A stretch of 43,152 nucleotides of DNA, taken from assembly GCA_900620265.3 (NCBI GenBank), contig UYNY03000084.1, positions 1 to 43,152 on the forward strand, read 5' to 3'. Below, piece after piece: positions 31,437-37,969 of this stretch; position 1 is the stretch's first letter; each line of letters opens with the position of its first letter. The notes beneath the pieces are model-generated. The model was not told the origin of the DNA. It searched no databases and worked only from the letters and a program-made list of their open reading frames with translations. This stretch comes from Nitrosopumilaceae archaeon (GTDB lineage Archaea; Thermoproteota; Nitrososphaeria; Nitrososphaerales; Nitrosopumilaceae). Made by a program: the position numbers and the translations under genes.

Positions 31437-32698
31437 TGGCCCGGATATACGTCGAGGGGCACGGGTGCTCTGCAAGCCACGCCGACACGGAGATGATAGC
31501 CGGGATCGTGGCGGCCGGCGGGCACGAGATAGCAGGATCCCCGGAGGGGGCGGACCTGAGCATGCTGGTCACCTGCTCTGTAAAGGACCCGACGGCCGAC
31601 AGGATGGCGTACAGGATAAGGGAGCTTGGCAGGGGCAGGCTCGTCGTGGCCGGCTGCCTTCCAAAGGCAGAGCCTGGCGCCGTCGAGAGGCTGGCCGGCG
31701 GCGCCAGCATGATGGGGCCGGGCGCCGTCGCGATGGCGCTCGAGGTCGCAGAGTCGGCGCTCGCGGGCGAGAGGCGCGTCGAGCTCGGGGACGCCGGCCC
31801 CAAGGTGGGCCTGCCGAGGATCAGGATGAACCGCGCCATATCCATAGTAGAGATAGCAAGCGGGTGCCTCAGCGAGTGCTCGTTCTGCCAGACAAAGCTC
31901 GCAAAGGGCGGGCTTGAGAGCTACAGGCCCGCCGACATCGCGGCGCAGGTGGAGCGGGACGTGGCAGACGGCTGCAGGGAGGTCTGGCTCACCTCGACTG
32001 ACAACGGCTGCTACGGGCTTGACATCGGGGCGGACCTGCCGGGGCTCGTGCGCAGGGTCGCTGCGATCCCCGGCGACTTTATGGTGAGGGTCGGCATGAT
32101 GAACCCCATGTACCTCCCCCGGATGGCCTCCAGGCTGCTTGATGCCATGTCATCCCCCAAGGTCTTCAAGTTCCTGCACGTCCCGGTGCAGAGCGGCAGC
32201 GACCGAGTGCTGTCCGAGATGGGGCGCGGCCACACGGCAGACACCTTCCGGGAGGTGGCCGCCGAGGCGAGGGAGAGGATAGGCGCCACCATATCGACTG
32301 ACATCATCGCGGGGTTCCCCGGCGAGACGGAGGAGGACTTTGCAGAGACGGAGCGGCTGCTCGGCGAGGTCCGGCCCGACGTGGTCAACCTCTCAAGGTA
32401 TTCCAAGAGGCCCGGCACGGAGGCGGCCCGGAGGGACCAGCTGGATGCTGCCACCATCAAGGGGAGGAGCGGCAGGCTGCACGGGCTGATCAGGGGGATG
32501 ACGCTCGAGGCCAACAATAGGTGGATCGGCTGGAGGGGCAGGGTGATCGCAGACGAGGCCACCGACGGCGGCATCAGGGGCAGGAACGCCGAATACAAGC
32601 CGATCTATATCACGGGTGGAGCCGAGATCGGCGCGTGGTCCACTGTGGAGGTGGTCGGGGCGACCCCCAACGCGCTGCAGGCCGTGATCGCAAGCTAA
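31436..32698 (+). CDS. Threonylcarbamoyladenosine tRNA methylthiotransferase (CDKAL1/e-MtaB type)
   Basis: A 420-residue radical-SAM enzyme. An N-terminal UPF0004 domain has cluster Cys at 11, 47 and 74; the radical-SAM motif C144-x3-C148-x2-C151 (GCLSECSFCQTK) follows; then VPVQSGSDRVLSEM, DIIAGFPGETEEDF, and a C-terminal TRAM-like domain (GWRGRVIADEATDGG). The archaeal/eukaryotic branch methylthiolates t6A37 of tRNA for ANN codons. Start ATG 31436 overlaps the fumC stop; the open frame further upstream is a shadow of fumC. Needs two Fe-S clusters, consistent with the Mrp carrier encoded nearby. Confidence 0.92.
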   Translation: MARIYVEGHGCSASHADTEMIAGIVAAGGHEIAGSPEGADLSMLVTCSVKDPTADRMAYRIRELGRGRLVVAGCLPKAEPGAVERLAGGASMMGPGAVAMALEVAESALAGERRVELGDAGPKVGLPRIRMNRAISIVEIASGCLSECSFCQTKLAKGGLESYRPADIAAQVERDVADGCREVWLTSTDNGCYGLDIGADLPGLVRRVAAIPGDFMVRVGMMNPMYLPRMASRLLDAMSSPKVFKFLHVPVQSGSDRVLSEMGRGHTADTFREVAAEARERIGATISTDIIAGFPGETEEDFAETERLLGEVRPDVVNLSRYSKRPGTEAARRDQLDAATIKGRSGRLHGLIRGMTLEANNRWIGWRGRVIADEATDGGIRGRNAEYKPIYITGGAEIGAWSTVEVVGATPNALQAVIAS

Positions 32699-32757
32699 AC
32701 TTTTTCGATCCCCCGTACCACTAAAAGAACGTAAGAAGGTTTTTTATCCAACGATCC

Positions 32758-33690
32758 ATGGGGGTGCCGTTGGATCTCCGGATAAGGGCGCCCGTCCTGC
32801 TAGCAGGCATCGGCGGGGCCGGCTCGCGCATGGCGGCGCTGATGTCAGAGGCGTCCGGGATCGACCACGTCAGCATCGGCAGGGGCGACCTCGGCGGCAG
32901 GCAGGCCCGCATAGGGACCGGCGGCGTGGTGAACCCGTCAGTGAGGCTGCTCAGGGCGGCCGCGTGCGGGGCCGAGGACCAGATAGAGGAGATGATGGAG
33001 GGGTACGGGACGGTCGTGATGGTGGCCAACCTGGCCGGCAAGGACGGGGCGGCGATAGCACCGGTCGTCTCCGGGATATGCTCAAGGACCGGCAGGGGCC
33101 CGGTATCAATAGCGGTCATGCCGTTCGGGTACGAGGGGGCGCGGCTATTCGAGGCCGGCATCGCCCTGCGCAGGCTCAGGGAGGGATCGGATGCCACGAT
33201 CGTCATCGACAACGACTCGATGATGCAGAGCAACCCCGACCTTGCGCCGGAGCAGTGCTATGATATCGCAGACTCTGCGGCAAGGCACCTTGCGTGCTCG
33301 CTCGGGTCGCTGGCCGAGGGCGGCACCGGGATACTGGCCGCCGGCAGGGCCGGCAGGGACGCCGAGGAGTCGCTCCGGGACGCGCTCCGCACGCTGTACG
33401 GGAGCGCCCCGCCCGGCTCTGTCAGGAGGTCGCTCCTGTATGTGATGGGCGGCGGGCTCTCTGCAGGCGCCATCGGGCGGATAACAGAGGTGGCAGGCGG
33501 CATGCTCGGGGGCGGCGGCCTGCACGTGGATCCTGCCGCGTCAGAGTCAGGGGTGGTGGTGCTGTCGGCCGTCCAGGGGGCCACAAAGTTTGACGGGTAC
33601 GACCCGCTCGGTGCCATCGGGCAGGAGCTTGACTGGGACGTGCCGGAGTGCAGCATCGACTGCGGGCTGCAGATGTACCAGATGGAATAG
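32758..33690 (+). CDS. Divergent FtsZ/tubulin-superfamily protein
   Basis: A 310-residue protein alignable by eye to FtsZ: GIGGAGSRM (17-25), the region YGTVVMVAN before the signature loop, PVSIAVMPFGYEGARLFEAGIALRRL (PFGYEG at 122-127), and TIVIDND (147-153). The tubulin signature GGGTGTG is replaced by AGKDGAA (93-99), so normal GTP binding or hydrolysis is doubtful. The C-terminal domain is short and lacks an FtsZ tail. Thaumarchaea divide by Cdv/ESCRT, and their FtsZ homologues are known to be divergent. Start uncertain: ATG 32758, GTG 32764 or TTG 32770; a T-rich TATA-like stretch (32740-32748) favours 32770. It converges on eL31 with a 5-nt gap. Confidence 0.82.
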   Translation: MGVPLDLRIRAPVLLAGIGGAGSRMAALMSEASGIDHVSIGRGDLGGRQARIGTGGVVNPSVRLLRAAACGAEDQIEEMMEGYGTVVMVANLAGKDGAAIAPVVSGICSRTGRGPVSIAVMPFGYEGARLFEAGIALRRLREGSDATIVIDNDSMMQSNPDLAPEQCYDIADSAARHLACSLGSLAEGGTGILAAGRAGRDAEESLRDALRTLYGSAPPGSVRRSLLYVMGGGLSAGAIGRITEVAGGMLGGGGLHVDPAASESGVVVLSAVQGATKFDGYDPLGAIGQELDWDVPECSIDCGLQMYQME

Positions 33691-33695
33691 TCCCG

Positions 33696-34472
33696 TCAGG
33701 GTTTTGCGTCTTTTGGATCGTCCTTCGGGTCTGGCGCGGGCCCGTCCGTCCGCGCGTCCTTTGGCGGATCGGCCGGCTCCTTTGGGGGATCGGCCGGCTC
33801 CTGCTTTGCTGTATCGGGCTTGTCGGCGGGCGCCGGCTTTTCGGCCGCCGGCGGGTCGGCCGGCTTTGGATCGGCCGGCTTTGCTGTATCGGGCTTGTCG
33901 GCGGGCGCCGGCTTTTCGGCCGCCGGCGGGTCGGCCGGCTTTGGCGGGGATCCGGGCTTTGGCGCGTCAGGATCCGAGCCGGGCTGCGTATCGGGATCGG
34001 GCCCGGCGGCCGGCGCGTCCTCAGGCTTTGGGGTTTCAGTATCAGGCCCGGTGGAAGGCTCGGCGGAGGGTGCGCCGTCAGGCTTTGGGCTTTCAGCGCC
34101 AGGTTCTGCAGAGGGGGCATCTCCAGGCGGGCCCTCTGCAGTTTCCTGCGCGCCGGCATCCGGCGCGACGGGCGCCGCGTCATCATCCCCGCCGAGCACC
34201 TGGCCCGGGACGAGGTCCCCGTCGTAGAGCGAGACCAGCGTGTCGCCGTCATCGGTCCTGCCGATCATCACGCGCACGCGGCGGGGCGGGCTCCGGGCAC
34301 CGCGGGCCCAGACGCGCCTTGCCAGGTCCTCGTCTATCTTTACCGCCTCGGTCCCGGCGTGGCGCCTTGCAAACTCGCGTATCATGTTTATCGCCCGGAC
34401 GGCCCGGTGCTGCGGCTGGGACAGCAGCACCTTGCCCAGGTTGATCGTGTGGATTCGCTCCTCGGCGGACAT
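33696..34472 (-). CDS. rpl31e: Ribosomal protein eL31 with long low-complexity C-terminal extension
   Basis: 258 residues. The first ~88 are eL31 (TINLGKVLLSQPQHRAVRAI, IREFARRHAGTEAVKIDEDL, then RVRVMIGRTDDGDTLVSLYD). The normal family protein ends about here. The remaining ~170 residues are acidic and Pro/Ala/Asp/Lys-rich (runs such as KPADPPAAEKPAPADKPDTA), with a 25-residue unit duplicated. There is no stop or frameshift between core and tail, and the tail reading frame stays open for 500 nt. The tail would protrude from the large subunit near the tunnel exit. ATG 34472 lies 1 nt after the eL39 stop, so they are coupled. Confidence 0.88.
   Translation of the reverse strand: MSAEERIHTINLGKVLLSQPQHRAVRAINMIREFARRHAGTEAVKIDEDLARRVWARGARSPPRRVRVMIGRTDDGDTLVSLYDGDLVPGQVLGGDDDAAPVAPDAGAQETAEGPPGDAPSAEPGAESPKPDGAPSAEPSTGPDTETPKPEDAPAAGPDPDTQPGSDPDAPKPGSPPKPADPPAAEKPAPADKPDTAKPADPKPADPPAAEKPAPADKPDTAKQEPADPPKEPADPPKDARTDGPAPDPKDDPKDAKP
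33803..33869 (-). repeat. 67-bp perfect direct repeat, copy A, in the eL31 tail
   Basis: Identical base for base to 33878-33944; spacing 75 bp, i.e. 25 codons in frame. Encodes the KPADPPAAEKPAPADKPDTA unit. Confidence 0.9.
33878..33944 (-). repeat. 67-bp perfect direct repeat, copy B, in the eL31 tail
   Basis: Second copy of the unit at 33803-33869, separated by 8 bp. Perfect identity including silent positions implies a recent duplication. Confidence 0.9.
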
Positions 34473-34473
34473 C

Positions 34474-34632
34474 CTAGCCTACCCCCGTGTGGGCCGACCG
34501 CCACGCCCTGCGCTTTGGGTTCGTCCGGACGCTCCTCTTGGTCTTTATGATTATCCAGGCGGGGACGGGCTCCGCCTGCTTTGCCTTCTTTATCAGCCTC
34601 ACCTTCCGGGGCGAGGACTTTCGCGCGGCCAC
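34474..34632 (-). CDS. rpl39e: Ribosomal protein eL39
   Basis: A 52-residue, very basic protein, GTG start at 34632: MAARKSSPRKVRLIKKAKQA at the N-terminus, then PVPAWIIIKTKRSVRTNPKR and RRAWRSAHTGVG at the end. This is the eL39 pattern (K-x-R-L-x-K-A-x-(K/R)-Q, then P-x-W-(I/V), then R-x-N-P-K-R-R-x-W-R). Located in the exit tunnel of the large subunit. A TATA box at 34653-34662 lies 21-30 bp upstream. eL39-eL31 is a normal archaeal pair. Confidence 0.92.
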   Translation of the reverse strand: MAARKSSPRKVRLIKKAKQAEPVPAWIIIKTKRSVRTNPKRRAWRSAHTGVG

Positions 34633-34652
34633 GCGGGGCGGCCCCGCGCGGC

Positions 34653-34662
34653 TCTTTTTAAG
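34653..34662 (-). promoter_or_regulatory. TATA box of eL39-eL31
   Basis: Minus strand ACTTAAAAAG, about 25 bp before GTG 34632. It overlaps the last codons of the upstream NUDIX gene. Confidence 0.6.
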
Positions 34663-35203
34663 TCAACCCGTCGGGGCCCGCCAGGGGCAGCAGCTGCTCA
34701 AGTATCCGGGCCGAGGCCCCCCAGATCACCGTCCCCCCGTGCTGGAACGCCCCCGCCCCGCGCACCCGCCCCCCGTCCGGATCCGGATCCGGGGCCAGGG
34801 TGGCAAGCAGCGGCAGTAGGGGCATCTCAAGCAGCCTGTCCACCTCGGGGCCGGCCTCGAGGGGCGGCCTCGCCGGCAGCCACGCCAAGAACGGCAGTAT
34901 GACGAACCCCGTGTTCAGAGTCCTGACGGGCTCAAGCACCCGCGCGACGCCGGCGCGGCCCACGCGGAGCCCCACCTCCTCGCGGGCCTCCCGGAGGGCC
35001 GTATCCAGCAGGTCGGCGTCCCCGGGATCCCGCTTGCCGCCGGGGAACGCGGCCTCGCCGGCGTGTATCCGCATGGATCCCGGCTTTACTGTCATTATTA
35101 TCCGCGGCCCCGTCCCGTAGAGGACGGCCAGCACCGCCGCCTGCCTGCCGGGGGGATCGGGCACCTTCCCGCCCACCGCCGATCCGACGCGCCAAAGGTC
35201 CAC
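34658..35203 (-). CDS. NUDIX hydrolase, CoA-diphosphatase (NudL) type
   Basis: A 181-residue protein. The NUDIX box is FPGGKRDPGDADLLDTALRE followed by AREEVGL, with the RExxEExGL core; the preceding KPGSMRIHAGEAAFPGG is the extended motif that marks coenzyme-A diphosphatases (NudL/UPF0035 type). The first conserved Glu of the canonical box is replaced by Asp, as is common in this subgroup. Likely cleaves CoA or its derivatives to 4'-phosphopantetheine and 3',5'-ADP. GTG 35203 lies 19-28 bp from the shared TATA element. Its 3' end overlaps the eL39 promoter. Confidence 0.82.
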   Translation of the reverse strand: MDLWRVGSAVGGKVPDPPGRQAAVLAVLYGTGPRIIMTVKPGSMRIHAGEAAFPGGKRDPGDADLLDTALREAREEVGLRVGRAGVARVLEPVRTLNTGFVILPFLAWLPARPPLEAGPEVDRLLEMPLLPLLATLAPDPDPDGGRVRGAGAFQHGGTVIWGASARILEQLLPLAGPDGLT

Positions 35204-35221
35204 GGGGTCCCCTGCGCATTC

Positions 35222-35231
35222 AAATATTTAA
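35222..35231. promoter_or_regulatory. Single TATA element shared by two divergent genes
   Basis: AAATATTTAA, nearly palindromic. Its centre is about 24 bp from the minus start (GTG 35203) and 28 bp from the plus start (ATG 35255). The two start codons are 51 bp apart and no second TATA-like stretch fits. Confidence 0.65.
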
Positions 35232-35254
35232 CCGGGGGGCCCGTGCCCGGCCCC

Positions 35255-35968
35255 ATGACGGTGAGGTACGAGGCGAACCCGCCAAAGAGGGCAGCCGGGG
35301 AGGCGGCGATGGAGCGGTTCGTAAGGAGGGCCGCCGACGCGGCCGACCTCTGCGACGCCATACACATAACGGAGAACGTGCTGGGGTATGATCGCGTCAC
35401 GCCGCTCGAGGCCGGCAGGGCAGTAGCCGCGGCGGCCCCCGGCACCAGGATGACTGCCACCATGAGGACGCGCGACAAGGACGCCGCCACCATAGACGGG
35501 TTCGCCGCCTCGTGCGCCGGCGCCGGTTTCTCGGGGCTGCTGGTCGTCAACGGTGACCCGCCGCGGGACGGCAGACCCGACTCGGGGCAGGTGCCGAGCG
35601 CCGTCGTCTCGAGGCTGTCCGGGGTGGCATCGCCTGCGCTCTACCTCTCGGCGCCGGCCAGCCCCGACTATGCCAGGATGGGCGCAAAGGTGCGGGCGCG
35701 CCCGCGCGGGTTCTTTACGCAGGTCATCCGGGACGCCGGCCAGGTCAGGGCGCTGGCCGAGAACCTGGCCGGGTTCGAGGTGATACCCACGCTGCTCTAC
35801 CCGTCGGAGAAGAACAGGAGGTCGGCAGAGTTCCTGGGGCTGGACCTTGACGCGTACGGGCCGGGGTTCCCGGCGCTCGCCGAGGAGGCGCTCCAGATGA
35901 CGGGGGACGTCCTGGTGACCTCGCCGGCCGACTATGAGGGCGTGCGCGGGTTTCTAGGGACGCTCTGA
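35255..35968 (+). CDS. MetF-like (methylenetetrahydrofolate reductase superfamily) protein
   Basis: A 237-residue TIM-barrel protein. Features: MTVRYEANPPKRA (E and P-P-K near the N-terminus as in MTHFR), CDAIHITENVLGYDRVTPLE, MTATMRTRDKDAATIDGFAA (the R-D after the folate strand) and LLVVNGDPPRDG (the GDP loop). It is shorter than bacterial MetF (~290), so it may be a divergent flavin-dependent or corrinoid-pathway enzyme using a different C1 carrier. ATG 35255 fits the shared TATA element. Nothing of the methionine pathway lies beside it. Confidence 0.75.
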   Translation: MTVRYEANPPKRAAGEAAMERFVRRAADAADLCDAIHITENVLGYDRVTPLEAGRAVAAAAPGTRMTATMRTRDKDAATIDGFAASCAGAGFSGLLVVNGDPPRDGRPDSGQVPSAVVSRLSGVASPALYLSAPASPDYARMGAKVRARPRGFFTQVIRDAGQVRALAENLAGFEVIPTLLYPSEKNRRSAEFLGLDLDAYGPGFPALAEEALQMTGDVLVTSPADYEGVRGFLGTL

Positions 35969-36105
35969 GCTGCAAGAGTGATGACATCGGGACGATCAGA
36001 TATTGTGGTGTCAACAGAGGCTATCCGTAATCGAACATAACAAAGGCTCATGCCTAGCACGATCCTACAAGGACGCCGGGATTTGGACTGGCCGCGAGTG
36101 TGTGA

Positions 36106-36140
36106 GGCGTGATCGTGTCCAGACAGGTGACGATCACGCC
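36106..36140. repeat. Perfect 11-bp inverted repeat
   Basis: GGCGTGATCGT (36106-36116) and its exact reverse complement (36130-36140), separated by 13 nt. It lies in non-coding DNA just past the 3' end of the decayed gene, and could be a terminal structure of a lost element or an RNA hairpin. Confidence 0.75.
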
Positions 36141-36183
36141 GCAAGCCGGGGGGGGAGTCCGAACCTCGGGTGTGGCTCGCGCC

Positions 36184-36830
36184 GCCGGTCTGCGTCACCC
36201 GGATCAGGCTCCTGCTGAGCGCCTCCAGCCATATGCAGATCCAGAAGACATACTGCAGGTGCATGAACTTGCGCACGTCCATCAAGTCCAAGTTTACCAT
36301 GCCCACGACGGTGTCGACGTTGTCGTTGATCTCCCCGTGCGCGCCCTCATGTACGCAGGATATCGTCCTGAACCTCTTCAGCGGCCATATGCCGTACTCC
36401 GCATCGAGCCCCCGGATCGCGACACCGCCGTCGTACTGGTCCGCTGTAAGATCCTGTGCCTTACCGTCCCTGTTCTCCCTACTCTTGACCGGTTTCCTCA
36501 CGTACGGCATCGGGAGGGCGTAGGCGAGCCCCCGGACCCCCTGTCAGTGATTATCATGTACGCGAGGCCGAGGTTTGCCGCACATTTCTTGAGATCTGCC
36601 AGCAGATTCTTGCACAGGGCGATGTCCGGCACCTTGGCCGGACGGTCTAGGTTATTGTCACGATCCACTTTAGCCTGTTTGCCACCACGACGACGTTGGC
36701 CGATAACTTTTTCCCGCGCCCGTACCGCGGGTCGCCTCCTTCCTAGGGCATTCTTCTTTCAAGACAGTGTTCTCGGCCTCCAGCCGAGTCATCCCCCGGA
36801 CCGCGCTCTGAGAATCCCCCGTGCTGCCAT
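36184..36830 (-). pseudogene. Frameshifted remnant of an unidentified gene, perhaps a transposase
   Basis: Protein-like stretches occur in order on the minus strand but in different frames. From 36792 there is MTRLEAENTVLKEECPRKEA (coiled-coil like); near 36730-36655, GRGKKLSANVVVVANRLKW; 36662-36535, DNNLDRPAKVPDIALCKNLL followed by LADLKKCAANLGLAYMIITD; from 36546 to 36184, VRGLAYALPMPYVRKPVKSR, EYGIWPLKRFRTISCVHEGA and LQYVFWICIWLEALSRSLIR. At least three frame changes are needed to join them. The coiled-coil start and the basic, Trp-rich C-terminus would suit a transposase, but I see no sure DDE set. Position between accessory genes and low GC support decayed mobile DNA. Confidence 0.45.
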
Positions 36831-36906
36831 CTTGCGTAGGATGGGATCAGGTTGATCTTAGATCTTTAGATCAAAGCTGGATCCTAGTTGCACGTGGTCT
36901 TTCCGA

Positions 36907-37000
36907 TTATGCATAGGATTTAGCTGCCCCCACCGGAAACGTGTCAGAGGTATTGTCGGTGATCGTTGGTGCCGGAATCTGCCAATCAGACACACTTGCT
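36907..37000 (-). pseudogene. Possible HYR-domain remnant
   Basis: On the minus strand one frame reads VSDWQIPAPTITDNTSDTFP followed by VGAAKSYA and a stop. The T-I-T-D-N-T-x-x-x-F-P-V-G pattern is what HYR domains show before their final strand (compare KFPVGNTTVTF in the neighbouring gene). It lies just downstream of the stop of the HYR/Fn3 gene, in AT-richer DNA with no intact gene. It may be a leftover of a longer protein. 36841-37067 otherwise holds no gene that I can support. Confidence 0.3.
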
Positions 37001-37067
37001 ACGCCCAGAGAGACTTTGGTATTTCGAGATCACACTGCCTTGGTCATATTATTGGGGCATCAATATA

Positions 37068-37871
37068 TTACGGCGGAGGAGGATCCAGCGTGGTAATTGT
37101 TTTCTTCACCACTGTGTCCTTTTCACCACGAACACCCACTGTCACCGTATATTCTGTGCCTGAAGATACATTGGAGATCACGTGTGACGTCATGATGATC
37201 TTGGCGGTATATTTATTCTCGGTTCCAATTTCCGTTATTACCAGCCGGTATACTGGATCGCCGGGATAGGGATCCCATGAAACGCTAATGGTGTCGTGCG
37301 TGGCATCTATCTGGAGGTTTTTTATGCGCGGATCGACCACCGACACGGTCATGTTTACGACTGAGGTGTTGCCTGAATCATCGGTGGCGGTAAACGTCAC
37401 GGTCGTGTTGCCGACCGGGAACTTTGCGCCGGGGCGATGTGAGCTCGACACGTCCACATCTATATCCACGGCGTCCCGTGCCTCCGGCATCTCAAAATGA
37501 ACCCTGGCTTTTCCTGTAGATTTTTTGGTTATTTCCGCTGGTACTACCGTGGAAAAGACCGGAGGGACGGTGTCTTGCACCGTGATGGCCTGCCGGTATA
37601 CTTCTTTGCGCCCGTCACTGTATGTCAAAAGCCACACAACCTCGGTGTCGCCCACTGCCACGTATGCCGGGATGTTGTATTGGATTAGGCTTATAGGCCC
37701 GTGTGCCTCTGGCGTCTCGATCAAGCCGCGGTCAAGCGCGGTCAGCGGCCCGGCTGCCTCAATGGTCAGGGCGGGCAGAACGTGCTCTATGCCGCCGTCA
37801 GTGGCATGTGCCACGGAGGTCGCATACATGCAGACTGCCACAAGCCCGAGTACGGCCAATTTGCAGTCCAC
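37068..37871 (-). CDS. Secreted HYR plus fibronectin type III protein
   Basis: A 267-residue protein: a signal peptide (MDCKLAVLGLVAVCMYATSVAHA), a region ~25-90 with a Y-V-A-V-G-D-T-E-V-V-W strand, an HYR domain (about 95-180: DTVPPVFSTVVPAEIT...RPGAKFPVGNTTVTFTATDDSGN), and a fibronectin type III domain (about 183-260: ISVSWDPYPGDPVYRLVITE...SGTEYTVTVG). It ends in PPPP. GTG 37871 lies 25 bp from the TATA box. Base composition is lower in GC than most of the window. It precedes the decayed zone and lies downstream of the second giant HYR gene; probably an extracellular adhesin-like or matrix protein. Confidence 0.8.
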   Translation of the reverse strand: MDCKLAVLGLVAVCMYATSVAHATDGGIEHVLPALTIEAAGPLTALDRGLIETPEAHGPISLIQYNIPAYVAVGDTEVVWLLTYSDGRKEVYRQAITVQDTVPPVFSTVVPAEITKKSTGKARVHFEMPEARDAVDIDVDVSSSHRPGAKFPVGNTTVTFTATDDSGNTSVVNMTVSVVDPRIKNLQIDATHDTISVSWDPYPGDPVYRLVITEIGTENKYTAKIIMTSHVISNVSSGTEYTVTVGVRGEKDTVVKKTITTLDPPPP

Positions 37872-37891
37872 GCTCCTGCGGATCGCCGTGC

Positions 37892-37900
37892 CCTTAAAAC
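37892..37900 (-). promoter_or_regulatory. TATA box of the HYR/Fn3 gene
   Basis: Minus strand GTTTTAAGG, about 25 bp before GTG 37871. Confidence 0.55.
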
Positions 37901-37969
37901 TCTTGTGCGGCCGGAGCCCCGCATCTATGCCTGCTCGGTGCTTGGCATCCGTTCCAGCCTCAGGACCCT

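Noticed and set aside
34487-34819. Plus-strand frame of 110 codons with a hydrophobic start
   Set aside because: It is antisense to eL39 and to the end of the NUDIX gene, both of which are recognisable proteins.
36170-36523. Plus-strand frame of 117 codons in the decayed zone
   Set aside because: Composition is Ser/Cys/Pro-rich as in shadows; the minus-strand frames over the same bases look much more protein-like.
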